Positions 54,223-63,289 of a stretch of 64,000 bases of DNA are shown here, in pieces. Where the stretch lies: contig JAEESZ010000001.1 of assembly GCA_016286535.1 (NCBI GenBank), positions 186,001-250,000 on the forward strand. Direction: 5' to 3'. Numbering within the stretch: the first letter of the stretch is position 1; every line of letters begins with the position of its first letter. Made by a program: the position numbers and the translations under genes. Source of the stretch: Treponema sp. (GTDB taxonomy: Bacteria > Spirochaetota > Spirochaetia > Treponematales > Treponemataceae). Under the pieces are notes generated by a model, which was not told the origin of the DNA, searched no databases, and saw nothing but the letters and a program-made list of their open reading frames with translations.

Positions 54223-55389
54223 CTATTTTAATGTATCTAATGTATCTTCAAATGCAGCCTTTAATTTCTGCATCTGCTCTTTTGTTCCAATTGTAATTCT
54301 TACAAAATCTTCAATTCCCGGTGTATTAAAATGACGAATCAAAATACCGCGCTCTTTTATTGATTTATATAAATCTTCGCCCTTAATTCCATTCTTTTTT
54401 GCAAAGAGGAAGTTTGTCTGACTCTTTATTACATAAAACCCTTTTTCCTGTAAAAAGTTATAAAAAGCATCCCTTTCTTCTGCAACTTTTTTAGAAGTAT
54501 TTACATAATAAGAAATATCTTTGCAGGCGGCAGTTCCGGAAACCTGGGCAAGTGCATCCAGAGGAAAGTGATTTACACTGTTTTTTACGGTTGTAACAAC
54601 ATTTACAAGTTCAGGAGAAGCAACTATATAGCCGAGTCTCTGACCTGCTCCGCAAAGGCTTTTTGAGAAGGTTCTTACAATAACAAGATTCTTAAAATCC
54701 TTTAAGAGAGGAATACAGGATTCCCCGCCAAAATCTACATAAGCTTCGTCTACAATAAAAATCTGATCAGGACTTGAGTTCAAAAGCATCTGCCTTACTT
54801 CTTCGCGGCTAAGGCCCAGGCCGGTAGGTGCGTTTGGATTTGCAAAAATCAGTCCGCTGTCATTCTGTTTTGCTCTTTTTAACATCTCTTCCTTATCTAA
54901 AGACCAGTCATCTTTTAAAGGAACCTGATCCATAGGAATATCATAAAAACCTGCATAAACAGGATAAAAGCTGTATGTAAACTGTGGAAGAACAAATTTC
55001 TTTCCAGAATCAAAGAAGGCATAAAAAACAAAGGAAAGAACTTCGTCACTTCCGTTTCCGGTATAAATCATATCCGGAGTAACGGTAAAAGGAATCTTAT
55101 CTTCTTCTGCAGGACTTACCTCTTTAGAAGAAACTTTAGCCCGGCACAATACTCCGCCAGTCTGATTAAGCATTCTTGCAATGGCTGCGTGCAGCTCATT
55201 AGAATCAGGATCAGGATAAAGCCCCAGTTTTTCCGGATATTTTTTAACGAAATTTAAGACAGCCTTCTGCACCGCCTTACTTGGTGCATAAGGATTTTCA
55301 TTTGCATTCAGTTTGATATAAACACGGTCTTTTGGCTGTTCACCCGGAACATAAGGATGAAGGCCCTTCATACGATTAGATACTAACAT
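54223..55389 (-). CDS. hisC: Histidinol-phosphate aminotransferase
   Basis: 388 residues. PLP-fold type I: N-A-N-E-N-P-Y, Y-T-G-N-G-S-D-E, N-P-N-A-P-T-G, D-E-A-Y-V-D-F, and the PLP Lys in T-F-S-K-S-L. It converts imidazole-acetol phosphate to histidinol phosphate. A region of about 20 extra residues (K-V-S-S-K-E-V-S-P-A-E) interrupts the N-terminal part. It is separate from the hisA-IE/hisD pair. No Shine-Dalgarno sequence; the promoter is start-proximal. Confidence 0.93.
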   Translation of the reverse strand: MLVSNRMKGLHPYVPGEQPKDRVYIKLNANENPYAPSKAVQKAVLNFVKKYPEKLGLYPDPDSNELHAAIARMLNQTGGVLCRAKVSSKEVSPAEEDKIPFTVTPDMIYTGNGSDEVLSFVFYAFFDSGKKFVLPQFTYSFYPVYAGFYDIPMDQVPLKDDWSLDKEEMLKRAKQNDSGLIFANPNAPTGLGLSREEVRQMLLNSSPDQIFIVDEAYVDFGGESCIPLLKDFKNLVIVRTFSKSLCGAGQRLGYIVASPELVNVVTTVKNSVNHFPLDALAQVSGTAACKDISYYVNTSKKVAEERDAFYNFLQEKGFYVIKSQTNFLFAKKNGIKGEDLYKSIKERGILIRHFNTPGIEDFVRITIGTKEQMQKLKAAFEDTLDTLK

Positions 55390-55395
55390 ATCAAT

Positions 55396-55424
55396 ATTTT
55401 ATTGCTAATATACATAAAATTCAA
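55396..55424 (-). promoter_or_regulatory. Start-proximal promoter of hisC
   Basis: TTGAAT (55419-55424), 17 nt, TAAAAT (55396-55401), then 6 nt to the ATG. Confidence 0.5.
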
Positions 55425-55509
55425 TTCCAGCCAAAATATAACAAAAGCTTTTACCGGCCGCATTAGATTTTACTATTAAAAAATTTGATTTTATTCTATA
55501 ATAATATTT

Positions 55510-57408
55510 ATGGCAGTTGTATCAAATCTCAGTTCAATTCTGAAACATTACGCGGAGAAACAAAAATCAGCTTTTATTGATGTAAGGGAGTTTTGCGCTT
55601 ATGTAAAAAAATACGCCGAACATCATGTAGAAGAGGAAGCTGCTCTCGTAAAATATTTAGGAGATCCGACTCAAACTGTTATTGCAGAACTTGCAGGCCT
55701 TACCAGCAAGCACATTGTCCACCTGATGGAAAATGGAAACAAAAAAACTGTTATCTGCATTGCTTACATTTCGCAAACCCTGGCCCAGCGCTACAAGGAA
55801 ATCAGCAGCAATGAATCAATTCCTTTTCCAATTAGCTCAGATTTACCAAAGAAGTTTCCGCTGAATGCAATCGAAATAAAGCAGGCATCATCCTTCATTA
55901 CAGATAATCTTAATGAACAGCAGTTAAAATCTTCTGCCCTTTATATTCTGGATTTTTCAAAAGAAATTCCATCCCTGCTTTTTCCACAGGCAGTTCCGGT
56001 AAAAGTTCTTGTAGATTCAGCCCAGACAAAAATCAAAAAGATTCTAAAAAAAGAAGAGTTCCATGATTACATCATAAAAAAATTAAGGGGAACAAATCCG
56101 ACAAAAGAAATTACCATAAAGAGTTTCTTTTCCCACTATATCGACGCAGAAAATACAAGAGATATAGATTTTGAACAGGGTGATGATTATTACCTGTGGA
56201 ACCAGACACTATACTATCTTCGCCAGGATATAGAAAAGGTTCAGGATAAAACCATTGAAGATATCAATATTCTTCAGTCAATTAAGATAAGCGAGATTTA
56301 TTCAACCTACTTAAAACAAAAGTTCCAGAATACACAAAAAAGGCAGGAAGCCTTGAGAGAACTTGAAGCATCCCTTGCAAAGCCTCCTTTCTTTTATTCA
56401 ATGAATCAGATTCTTAAATTTCAGGATAAAAACGGCCGACTCCTTTACGGCTGTTACACAGAAGAGGATTTGAAGCAGTTCATGCAGAGGATGACTCAGG
56501 AAGCTGAATCAAATAAACTTCCGGCCCTGCTTATATTTAAGGTTGATTCAGGAACCCGCTACTATGTTTATAAAAATAAGATTATTCAGGTTGTTGTCAG
56601 ACTTTGTAACGAAGCTAACGGTTCTATTGGAAAATACATAGAAGATAAATGGTATAACTGCCTTTTAAATTATGAAAAGCTTCGCGAAATGACCGACGCC
56701 AAAGCCTTTGAAGAATTATTAAAAAAACTGGTTGAGCAGAAATCTCCTGTCCTTCACTCTCTTTTGACCGCAAACTTTATGACAGTTCTGGGCCTTGAAA
56801 AAGAGGATGATGAAACTATGGAAGGCTTCCATCTCTTTACAGACGGAAAACTTCTTGATTACTCTGATCTTTTAATGCTCAGAAATCATCAGATTCTTGC
56901 AAATGCAAAAGCAAGATTACCTTTTATTTATACAATTCCTTTAATTTCCTGGATTATAAGCTTTATTAATACAAACAGAAAAAATAAAAAAGCAAGAAAG
57001 AATCCTGTAATTGAAAATGCTTCCGAAAATCAGGAAGAAAACAGCTCAAAGAAAGGAAAACCTAAAAGCAAACAGGAAATCATTGCCTCTAAAGCAAAAT
57101 CCATTGCCCAGGAACTTATTCCGGAAGGTTCTACCGTTGACCGCGAACTGGATTACCTTGAAAAACAGTGGAACAAGATGATTACCAAAGAAGGTCAGCA
57201 GAACCTTACAGAAGATGTAAATGCCCTTATCAGAGATTATACAAGACGGGTTGTAAACACCATATCTGCACAAACCTTTTCCCGTGAAAGAATTGAAAAC
57301 CTTTCTGCTGCCCTGGTCAAAACACCAAACATGCAGAAGATTCACGAAGAAAAGAGTCTTACAGAATACGTTACCTTATACATGTTAAGGCTTCTGTCAA
57401 ACCAGTAG
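55510..57408 (+). CDS. Large helical protein of unknown function
   Basis: 632 residues without a recognised domain. Mostly helical and charged; a hydrophobic stretch (about 475-493, P-F-I-Y-T-I-P-L-I-S-W-I) may be a membrane hairpin or buried helix, followed by a Lys-rich linker and a helical C-terminal domain. No signal peptide. TATAAT lies 7 nt before the ATG without a Shine-Dalgarno sequence, so it may be leaderless. It stands alone between hisC (divergent) and ssb. Confidence 0.8.
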   Translation: MAVVSNLSSILKHYAEKQKSAFIDVREFCAYVKKYAEHHVEEEAALVKYLGDPTQTVIAELAGLTSKHIVHLMENGNKKTVICIAYISQTLAQRYKEISSNESIPFPISSDLPKKFPLNAIEIKQASSFITDNLNEQQLKSSALYILDFSKEIPSLLFPQAVPVKVLVDSAQTKIKKILKKEEFHDYIIKKLRGTNPTKEITIKSFFSHYIDAENTRDIDFEQGDDYYLWNQTLYYLRQDIEKVQDKTIEDINILQSIKISEIYSTYLKQKFQNTQKRQEALRELEASLAKPPFFYSMNQILKFQDKNGRLLYGCYTEEDLKQFMQRMTQEAESNKLPALLIFKVDSGTRYYVYKNKIIQVVVRLCNEANGSIGKYIEDKWYNCLLNYEKLREMTDAKAFEELLKKLVEQKSPVLHSLLTANFMTVLGLEKEDDETMEGFHLFTDGKLLDYSDLLMLRNHQILANAKARLPFIYTIPLISWIISFINTNRKNKKARKNPVIENASENQEENSSKKGKPKSKQEIIASKAKSIAQELIPEGSTVDRELDYLEKQWNKMITKEGQQNLTEDVNALIRDYTRRVVNTISAQTFSRERIENLSAALVKTPNMQKIHEEKSLTEYVTLYMLRLLSNQ

Positions 57409-57451
57409 TTCATTTTTTATTGATTTTTACCACCTTATCCTCCTTTTTCAG

Positions 57452-57507
57452 CAATTTTCCCTGCATTTTGCCTTTATTTGTAAATTTCCCCTGCGATTTT
57501 GCCTTTT
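57452..57507. repeat. Two imperfect direct repeats upstream of ssb
   Basis: Copies at 57452-57475 and 57482-57507 share AATTT-CCCTGC-ATTTTGCCTTT. They lie in the 204-nt region between the unknown gene and ssb. A TTGACA box at 57551-57556 follows, with a weak -10 (TATTTG). Confidence 0.45.
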
Positions 57508-57612
57508 TTTTTCACATTTTCTGCTGAATTTTTGTCAAAAATGAATTTCTTTGACAATAATATCAGTGCAGGTATTTGAGTGCCGGCAAAATCTATTTTA
57601 TGAGGTTGGGTT

Positions 57613-58020
57613 ATGAACCAGTTGAATTCTTTGATTATTGAGGGAAATGTTGTTAAGCAAGCTGAATTACTTGAACCTGCTGCAGGATTCAAAGTTTGCA
57701 AGTTTCCTCTGGCTGTGAACCGTTGGTACAAGAACAAAGACGGTGAAGGTGTGACGGAAGTTTCTTTTTTTGATGTTGAAACTTATGGAAAAATGGCTGA
57801 AATTTGTGCGAAACAAGCCTGCAAGGGCAGAAGTGTGCGTGTTGTCGGAAGGTTAAAACAAGATCGCTGGAAAGATAGTGAGAACAAAAGTCAGTCTAAG
57901 ATTTATGTTGTGGCCGAGCATCTGGAGTACAAACCTAAGATGCAGACTGCTTCTGATGAAAACCAGGTTACTGAGTCTCAAGAAGAAACAGTAGCAGCCG
58001 GCGAAGAAGCTGTCTTCTAA
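57613..58020 (+). CDS. ssb: Single-stranded DNA-binding protein
   Basis: 135 residues, shorter than E. coli SSB. OB fold with S-L-I-I-E-G-N, F-x-L-A-V-N-R, and G-R-S-V-R-V-V-G-R-L-K-Q-D-R-W. An acidic tail ends in E-E-A-V-F; the usual D-x-I-P-F tip is reduced to an acidic stretch with a terminal Phe. It coats ssDNA during replication and repair. It has its own strong terminator. Confidence 0.94.
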   Translation: MNQLNSLIIEGNVVKQAELLEPAAGFKVCKFPLAVNRWYKNKDGEGVTEVSFFDVETYGKMAEICAKQACKGRSVRVVGRLKQDRWKDSENKSQSKIYVVAEHLEYKPKMQTASDENQVTESQEETVAAGEEAVF

Positions 58021-58038
58021 CCTGATTGCTGGTATTCC

Positions 58039-58070
58039 GGGGAGAAAAGATTTTCTTTTCTCCCCTTTTT
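58039..58070 (+). terminator. Intrinsic terminator of ssb
   Basis: Perfect 11-bp stem GGGGAGAAAAG / CTTTTCTCCCC, 5-nt loop, followed by five T's. The best terminator in the window. Confidence 0.92.
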
Positions 58071-58080
58071 GAGGCAAAGG

Positions 58081-60345
58081 CTATCTTCTTCCTTTTCCTT
58101 TTTTGGTATTAAAAGGTTTTGAACGGCCGCCTGGCTGTCCCTTTTTACCATTCATTTTATTCAAAGCCGCTCTTTCATTTGCAGCTTTATATTCCTCAAT
58201 CTGCTGAGGAGAATAAAATCCATCCTTCCAGTTAAAACGGGAAGAATCCGGTAAAGGCTGACCTTTGGCCATGGAGTAAGCTATTGTCTTTATCTGATTT
58301 CTATTAACTTTTGTTTTAGAAAAATCAATAAGGATTTTATTAAAACCGGCCTGTTTAATAAAACTTACCTTGTCTGTTATGGCAAAAGGTTCTTCAGGCA
58401 TAACAAAAGAGCCGTCTTTTGTTGAGTTTACCTTAAAGACTTTTTCTTCCTTATCTTCAAAATAAGTAAAGTCATAATCAGCAGGAAGTTTGAATCTCAT
58501 TCTGAATAAAGCAGGATAGGCAAAAACAGGAACAAGAACTCTTGAACGTACATTCTGATCAAAGGTTGCTTCAAGATTTCTTCTGGAATTTTCATAAGGC
58601 ATAATAAATGCACCAATATCCTGATTTTCAAGCCAGCTTACAGCCCAGCGGTTAAAGGTATAAAGATAAGGACCTGCAATAAGCTTTACTTTCTGGTCTT
58701 TAAGCATCTGAATATGGGCAATATTATTAACGACAAAGTTTGAATAACCGTCCTTTATCAAAAGCATTAATTCTTCCTGGAGCTTATCTTCCTGGGCCGC
58801 AGAACAGAATGGATCCAGAGAAATGTAAAGCTGTTTTTTAGAAAAAGGAATAACAGTTTTATGATTCAAAAGATCATAAGAAGTTTCTGAATTGTATTCT
58901 ATAATTACCCTTACCGGATTAAGAGCCTGAATTGCAAATACATCTGCAATTGAAGAAACCTGAACATAAATTCCGTCCGGGAAATAGTCCAGTTCTTTTG
59001 CCTTTACAGGAGTAATATCAAGGATTGGAAGAATTTCATCTTTTGGCTGTTTACGGTATTTTCCAATGTCAGAAGGCAGAACTCTGTTGTAACGCTTTGA
59101 GCTGGACTTCATCTGAAGTAAGTAAACGTCATCATCTTTTGTAAAGCCCTGTGGAATATCTATCCAGCGTTTTTCTGAATTTTCTTCAACTTCTACAGTT
59201 CTGATTTTATGACTTACACGACCGGTGTCATCGCTTTTATGAAGGCGGATTGAATCACCAGGATCAGGATCATAACTGCCACCCTTTAAATAAGCCATCT
59301 GAATATTTATCTGACTTGAGTCCTGTGTAGACAGGGTATTTTTTAATGCCTGAATGAGTTCTTTTGGAGCGGGTTTTGTACCTGCAATTTTACCCAGGTA
59401 GATACCGGTTCCGCCGGCCTGCTCAGGATTAAGGATTTTAGAAGCGGCATTTTCGACGCCCTCTTCCAGAGAATTAAAACCATACCAGTATGTTGTTTTT
59501 GAGCGGGCAAAATCAGAAGCCAGCATACGTTTTGCTGCGGCAATAGAACCTTTTCTGTCTTCCTTGTAATGGTCAATTACATAACGGTAAGCAGAAACAA
59601 CGCTTCCAACATATTCTGCACTCTTCATTCTTCCTTCAATTTTAAAGGAATTAACGCCAGCTTCAATTAAGGCTGGAATCTGGTCAATAAGCTGTAAATC
59701 GCATGGAGAAAAATAATAGCCCTGTCTTTCTCCACCAGGAACTTCGGCTGTATAGAATCTTCGGCAAGCCTGGGCACACATACCACGGTTTGCAGATTTT
59801 CCACCAAGGAAGCTTGAGAATAAACAAAGGCCGGATTCACTTACACAGAGGGCACCATGAACAAAAGTTTCCAGGTCTGCATTAGTTTCCTGTTTTATTT
59901 TCTTAATTTCTTCAAGACCAAGTTCACGTGCAAGGACCATACGTTTTACACCGCATTTTTGCAGCAGTCTGACAGCATTTGAACTTTCTACATTCATTTG
60001 AGTTGAAGCGTGTAATTCCAGATTTGGAAAGAATTCCTGACACATACGCATTATTGCATAATCCTGTACAATAAGCGCATCAGGGCCAACTTCATTCAAA
60101 TAAGAAAGAAACCTGTACAAACGTTCTGTTTCCCGTTCTTCGCAAACAGTATTTACAGTTACATAAATTTTTTTGTTCTGTTTATGCAAACTGTCAACAG
60201 CTGCTTCAAACTGATTCCAGGCAAAGTTTGTAGTACGCAGTCTTGCGTTAAAACTCTTTAATCCTAAATAAACTGCATCTGCACCTTCGCCAATTGCAGC
60301 TTCCAGAGACTCTATATTTCCTGCCGGAGCTAATAATTCAATCAT
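58081..60345 (-). CDS. U32-family peptidase/RNA hydroxylation-type protein
   Basis: 754 residues, long form. N-terminal A-P-A-G-N and G-A-D-A-V-Y-L-G; U32 signature with E-T-F-V-H-G-A-L-C-V-S and conserved Cys (C-L-F-S-S, M-C-A-Q-A-C); then R-M-K-S-A-E-Y-V. Extra C-terminal domains and a basic Lys/Gly-rich tail (about 730-754). Bacterial relatives include RlhA and TrhP, which hydroxylate rRNA or tRNA bases; the name 'peptidase' may be wrong. The start is preceded only by T's: no ribosome site. Confidence 0.88.
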   Translation of the reverse strand: MIELLAPAGNIESLEAAIGEGADAVYLGLKSFNARLRTTNFAWNQFEAAVDSLHKQNKKIYVTVNTVCEERETERLYRFLSYLNEVGPDALIVQDYAIMRMCQEFFPNLELHASTQMNVESSNAVRLLQKCGVKRMVLARELGLEEIKKIKQETNADLETFVHGALCVSESGLCLFSSFLGGKSANRGMCAQACRRFYTAEVPGGERQGYYFSPCDLQLIDQIPALIEAGVNSFKIEGRMKSAEYVGSVVSAYRYVIDHYKEDRKGSIAAAKRMLASDFARSKTTYWYGFNSLEEGVENAASKILNPEQAGGTGIYLGKIAGTKPAPKELIQALKNTLSTQDSSQINIQMAYLKGGSYDPDPGDSIRLHKSDDTGRVSHKIRTVEVEENSEKRWIDIPQGFTKDDDVYLLQMKSSSKRYNRVLPSDIGKYRKQPKDEILPILDITPVKAKELDYFPDGIYVQVSSIADVFAIQALNPVRVIIEYNSETSYDLLNHKTVIPFSKKQLYISLDPFCSAAQEDKLQEELMLLIKDGYSNFVVNNIAHIQMLKDQKVKLIAGPYLYTFNRWAVSWLENQDIGAFIMPYENSRRNLEATFDQNVRSRVLVPVFAYPALFRMRFKLPADYDFTYFEDKEEKVFKVNSTKDGSFVMPEEPFAITDKVSFIKQAGFNKILIDFSKTKVNRNQIKTIAYSMAKGQPLPDSSRFNWKDGFYSPQQIEEYKAANERAALNKMNGKKGQPGGRSKPFNTKKGKGRR

Positions 60346-60351
60346 AAAAAA

Positions 60352-60380
60352 AATATAGCATAATTATGATGATTATTAAA
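60352..60380 (-). promoter_or_regulatory. Start-proximal promoter of the U32 gene
   Basis: Extended -10 TGC-TATATT (60352-60360) lies 6 nt before the ATG; a weak -35 TTTAAT (60375-60380) is 17 nt upstream. With only T's between, the mRNA is predicted leaderless. Confidence 0.5.
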
Positions 60381-61599
60381 GCGAACCGGGACTAGAATTT
60401 CCTACACTCCATTCACCACTTTCTATATTTCTAATAAGAACCTTACTTGCGGTCAGGCTTTCTGAATTAATGGCAGAGCTTACAGAGGCATCTTCATAAA
60501 AATCTGCAAAGCCTTCTTCCACAGAAAAATCAGTCTTTAAATAATCGCTCCATTTTTCTATTGAATAATTACTGTACATAACGGCTTCTACAATTTTTCC
60601 ATTTATAAGATTTTTGATTACAAGAATATCATTTTTATCGCCCATAGGTTTACTTTCACTGGTATTCCATAAATCCCTGTAACTTCCACAATAACCTGAA
60701 AAAGCAAGATTTAAATCATCCCCTTCTTCGCTGATGCAGCCGTTTTCTTTACTTCTTGGATGAATTAAAAAGATTTCTCCTTCAGAAACTTCCACCGCCG
60801 GCAACTCATAGCAATTCTGCAAGCCTTCGTACCCGCTGCACAAAGCAAGTCCTGCCAGGTTTCCCCCTGACAAGGCAAGGCATTCTACATACTCAAGCCT
60901 TCTAATTCCGGCTTCCTTTTCGCTTTTGTTGGCTGTGACCAGATTGGTATGAATTTCTGTAATCAAAAGCGCTGGCAGACGATTGTTATAAGCCATAAAA
61001 GGTAAAAGAAAAGAAAGTGAATTTCCACTCTTATCAAGGGCAATTCCATATAGCTGATACTTTTGTCCAACCCGGGTATTCTGATCAAAATGAACATAAA
61101 CAAAGTTCTGATTATCTGCTTGGTCATAGACGGCACTGCATTCAATTTTTCCAAAAAGCCCGGAAGCACTTTGTAAGGCAGGAGGAAGGAAGGCTTCATA
61201 TCCCGAGAAAAGAGAATCTTCGCTTTCAAGGCCGGCTCCCCCGCCGCCAACGTAATTTTCCCCGCCAGTGTAATTTTCCCCGACAGCGTAAGATTCCACG
61301 CCAGAGTAAGTTCCCGCATCAAAGCCAGTTCCCGCTTCCAGGCTGTCAGAGACGCCCTCTATAAAAGGTGACAGCACCAGATCTTTTAAGGTAACGCTTT
61401 GAGAAAACTGCATGGCCAGAGTATTTTCGTCTACCACATAGTAATCCATAATTTTTGGGCAGGAGTAATTGCCTCCCAGAATCTGAATACCATGAGTCGT
61501 AACCCTGCATGAAAAAGGCAAAACCGCAAGAAGTACCAGAGAGGTAATCATTGCGGTTTGTAAAATAATTAAGAGTATTTTAGTAAAACTTTTGTTCAT
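60376..61599 (-). CDS. Lipoprotein with lamin-tail-like domain
   Basis: 407 residues from the ATG at 61599 (AGGGGGA site); a longer frame to 61647 has no support. Signal peptide with lipobox L-P-F-S-C (Cys at about 31). A Gly/Glu/Asn/Tyr repeat region follows. The middle (L-L-I-T-E-I-H-T...R-L-E-Y-V-E-C...L-A-G) resembles the lamin-tail domain seen in secreted bacterial proteins. Probably surface or periplasmic; the role is unknown. Confidence 0.78.
   Translation of the reverse strand: MNKSFTKILLIILQTAMITSLVLLAVLPFSCRVTTHGIQILGGNYSCPKIMDYYVVDENTLAMQFSQSVTLKDLVLSPFIEGVSDSLEAGTGFDAGTYSGVESYAVGENYTGGENYVGGGGAGLESEDSLFSGYEAFLPPALQSASGLFGKIECSAVYDQADNQNFVYVHFDQNTRVGQKYQLYGIALDKSGNSLSFLLPFMAYNNRLPALLITEIHTNLVTANKSEKEAGIRRLEYVECLALSGGNLAGLALCSGYEGLQNCYELPAVEVSEGEIFLIHPRSKENGCISEEGDDLNLAFSGYCGSYRDLWNTSESKPMGDKNDILVIKNLINGKIVEAVMYSNYSIEKWSDYLKTDFSVEEGFADFYEDASVSSAINSESLTASKVLIRNIESGEWSVGNSSPGSL
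61251..61322 (-). repeat. Four 18-bp imperfect tandem repeats
   Basis: Units start at 61251, 61269, 61287 and 61305; the first two are nearly identical and the last is degenerate. They encode a Y-x-G-x-E-x hexapeptide run in the lipoprotein. Copy change would keep the frame. Confidence 0.8.
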
Positions 61600-61674
61600 A
61601 AATCCCCCTGTACAGATATTATTGACAGGAAAATTCGTTTTTAACAAAAATTCTACATTTTTTTATATTTTTTT

Positions 61675-62379
61675 TTAGAACTGGGCTGCTTCTACCATAT
61701 AGCGGATAGAAATACCTGCATCATCTTCAAACATTTTTTCAACAACAAAAATAAGATTTTTTTCTGATTTGTCACAGAAGATTCTTTCAATTTTATAATT
61801 GCTTACACCTTTTCTAACAATATCAGGTGAACCAACTTTTTTTGTCATTAAAACATTTCCTTTGGCATCTGTTTTTACAACATTAATATAGAAAGATGAT
61901 TTTACATTCTTTCCCTTGCCTGTAATTGTAGGAACAAGATTGATTGTATAAGTATCAGGATTTTCAATATCTGAACCGCGGAAATCTGTAAATTTAATTT
62001 CGTCAGTTCCCTTTTTGTTTATATCTTCAAGAATGTAAAGAACATGATCGGCATTTGCAGGACTTGTTTTAAAATCCTTCATATAATAATAGCTTTTTGC
62101 TTCAAGAGCTTCATAAACTTCTTTTCCAGATTTATCTGCAGTAACGCTGGAAGGCTTTGTCTTAAAGACACCTGCATCAACATAATCATTTGCAGCAATA
62201 TCTACCTGGTAAATTTCTGCCCAGCCCTGGAATTTCTTATCTATTTTTCCGTACTGACCAAAGACATAATACTTCCCGTCTGCTGTAAAGCCGCAGTCAA
62301 CAAAACTTGCAACATCCCCTGCAAATAAAGAAGTTATACTTAAAGCAAAAATTAATGCCAGATTTAATATTTTTTTCAT
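61675..62379 (-). CDS. DUF2259 predicted secreted protein
   Basis: 234 residues with signal peptide about 1-20. The mature start D-V-A-S-F-V-D-C-G-F and F-G-Q-Y-G match the spirochaete-typical DUF2259 family. Strand-rich; periplasmic. Function unknown. GGGAGG ribosome site. Confidence 0.85.
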   Translation of the reverse strand: MKKILNLALIFALSITSLFAGDVASFVDCGFTADGKYYVFGQYGKIDKKFQGWAEIYQVDIAANDYVDAGVFKTKPSSVTADKSGKEVYEALEAKSYYYMKDFKTSPANADHVLYILEDINKKGTDEIKFTDFRGSDIENPDTYTINLVPTITGKGKNVKSSFYINVVKTDAKGNVLMTKKVGSPDIVRKGVSNYKIERIFCDKSEKNLIFVVEKMFEDDAGISIRYMVEAAQF

Positions 62380-62473
62380 TTTGTCCTCCCGATTAAAACG
62401 ATGACATTTATTTAATTTTCGGATTAATTTAAAAAGTCTTTACTATTATTTGGATTCACGATACCTTTTAAAT

Positions 62474-63289
62474 ATGACAATAAAATTTCGTAACAGATTG
62501 AATATCGGCTTTATTTGTTTTTCGATTTTTATTTTTTTAGTTAGTATTTCTTTCTTTATACACAGTCTTATTGCCGGAAATTACACTCTGCCAGATTTTA
62601 CTGCAGGCTCTTCTTCCCAGTCCTTTTTTTTACGCTACAGAATCTATTATGTCTTTGCAAGCATCATCTTTTTAATGCTTTATACAATTGCAACCAGCTT
62701 TTATCTCTGGCTGGGTTTTGAAAAAACTCAGTCTTCCGAAGTTGTTTTTATTTTACTTTTTCTTGCTTCTTTTATTTTTGATTCAGCAAGACTTCTTATT
62801 CCTTTTTATTATACAAAGGGACCCTACTCCACTTTTATTTTTACCCTGGGAAACTTTATCATTCTTTCAAGAATTCTAGCACCTCTTTCTTTACTAAGTC
62901 TTAATGTTTTTACAACAGAAGATGAAAGGCAGAATGTAGAAAGAAACTTACTTATGATTTTAGTTTGTGCGACAATTTTTGCAGTTTACATTCCTCTTAA
63001 TACAGGAACCGTTTATAAAAATTTCGCAATTTCCTACAGCTTTGATAAAACAATTTTTATTACCCAGATAACAATAAATATTCTTACAATTTTTATTATG
63101 TTCCTCAGGCAGTTTAATGCAAAATCAAGTCAGATTTTAACCTTCGGCTATGCCATGATTAGTTTTGGCTATATTATTCTATTCAATACCTGGAATCTGC
63201 TTACCCTTACAGCGGGAATTATTCTTACAACAACCGGTACAATTCTCTATCTTGGTTCCCTGCACAAAGGCTACATGTTTGATATGTAA
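62474..63289 (+). CDS. Multi-pass membrane protein
   Basis: 271 residues from the ATG at 62474; a TTG at 62450 would add 8. Seven predicted transmembrane helices, resembling 7TM sensor domains without an attached signalling domain. No motif recognised. Neither start has a good ribosome site. Its 3' end overlaps the convergent gene by 19 nt. Confidence 0.72.
   Translation: MTIKFRNRLNIGFICFSIFIFLVSISFFIHSLIAGNYTLPDFTAGSSSQSFFLRYRIYYVFASIIFLMLYTIATSFYLWLGFEKTQSSEVVFILLFLASFIFDSARLLIPFYYTKGPYSTFIFTLGNFIILSRILAPLSLLSLNVFTTEDERQNVERNLLMILVCATIFAVYIPLNTGTVYKNFAISYSFDKTIFITQITINILTIFIMFLRQFNAKSSQILTFGYAMISFGYIILFNTWNLLTLTAGIILTTTGTILYLGSLHKGYMFDM

Noticed and set aside
57474..57737. 87-codon minus-strand open frame across the ssb start
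   Set aside because: It overlaps ssb coding and the repeat region, with no protein-like features.
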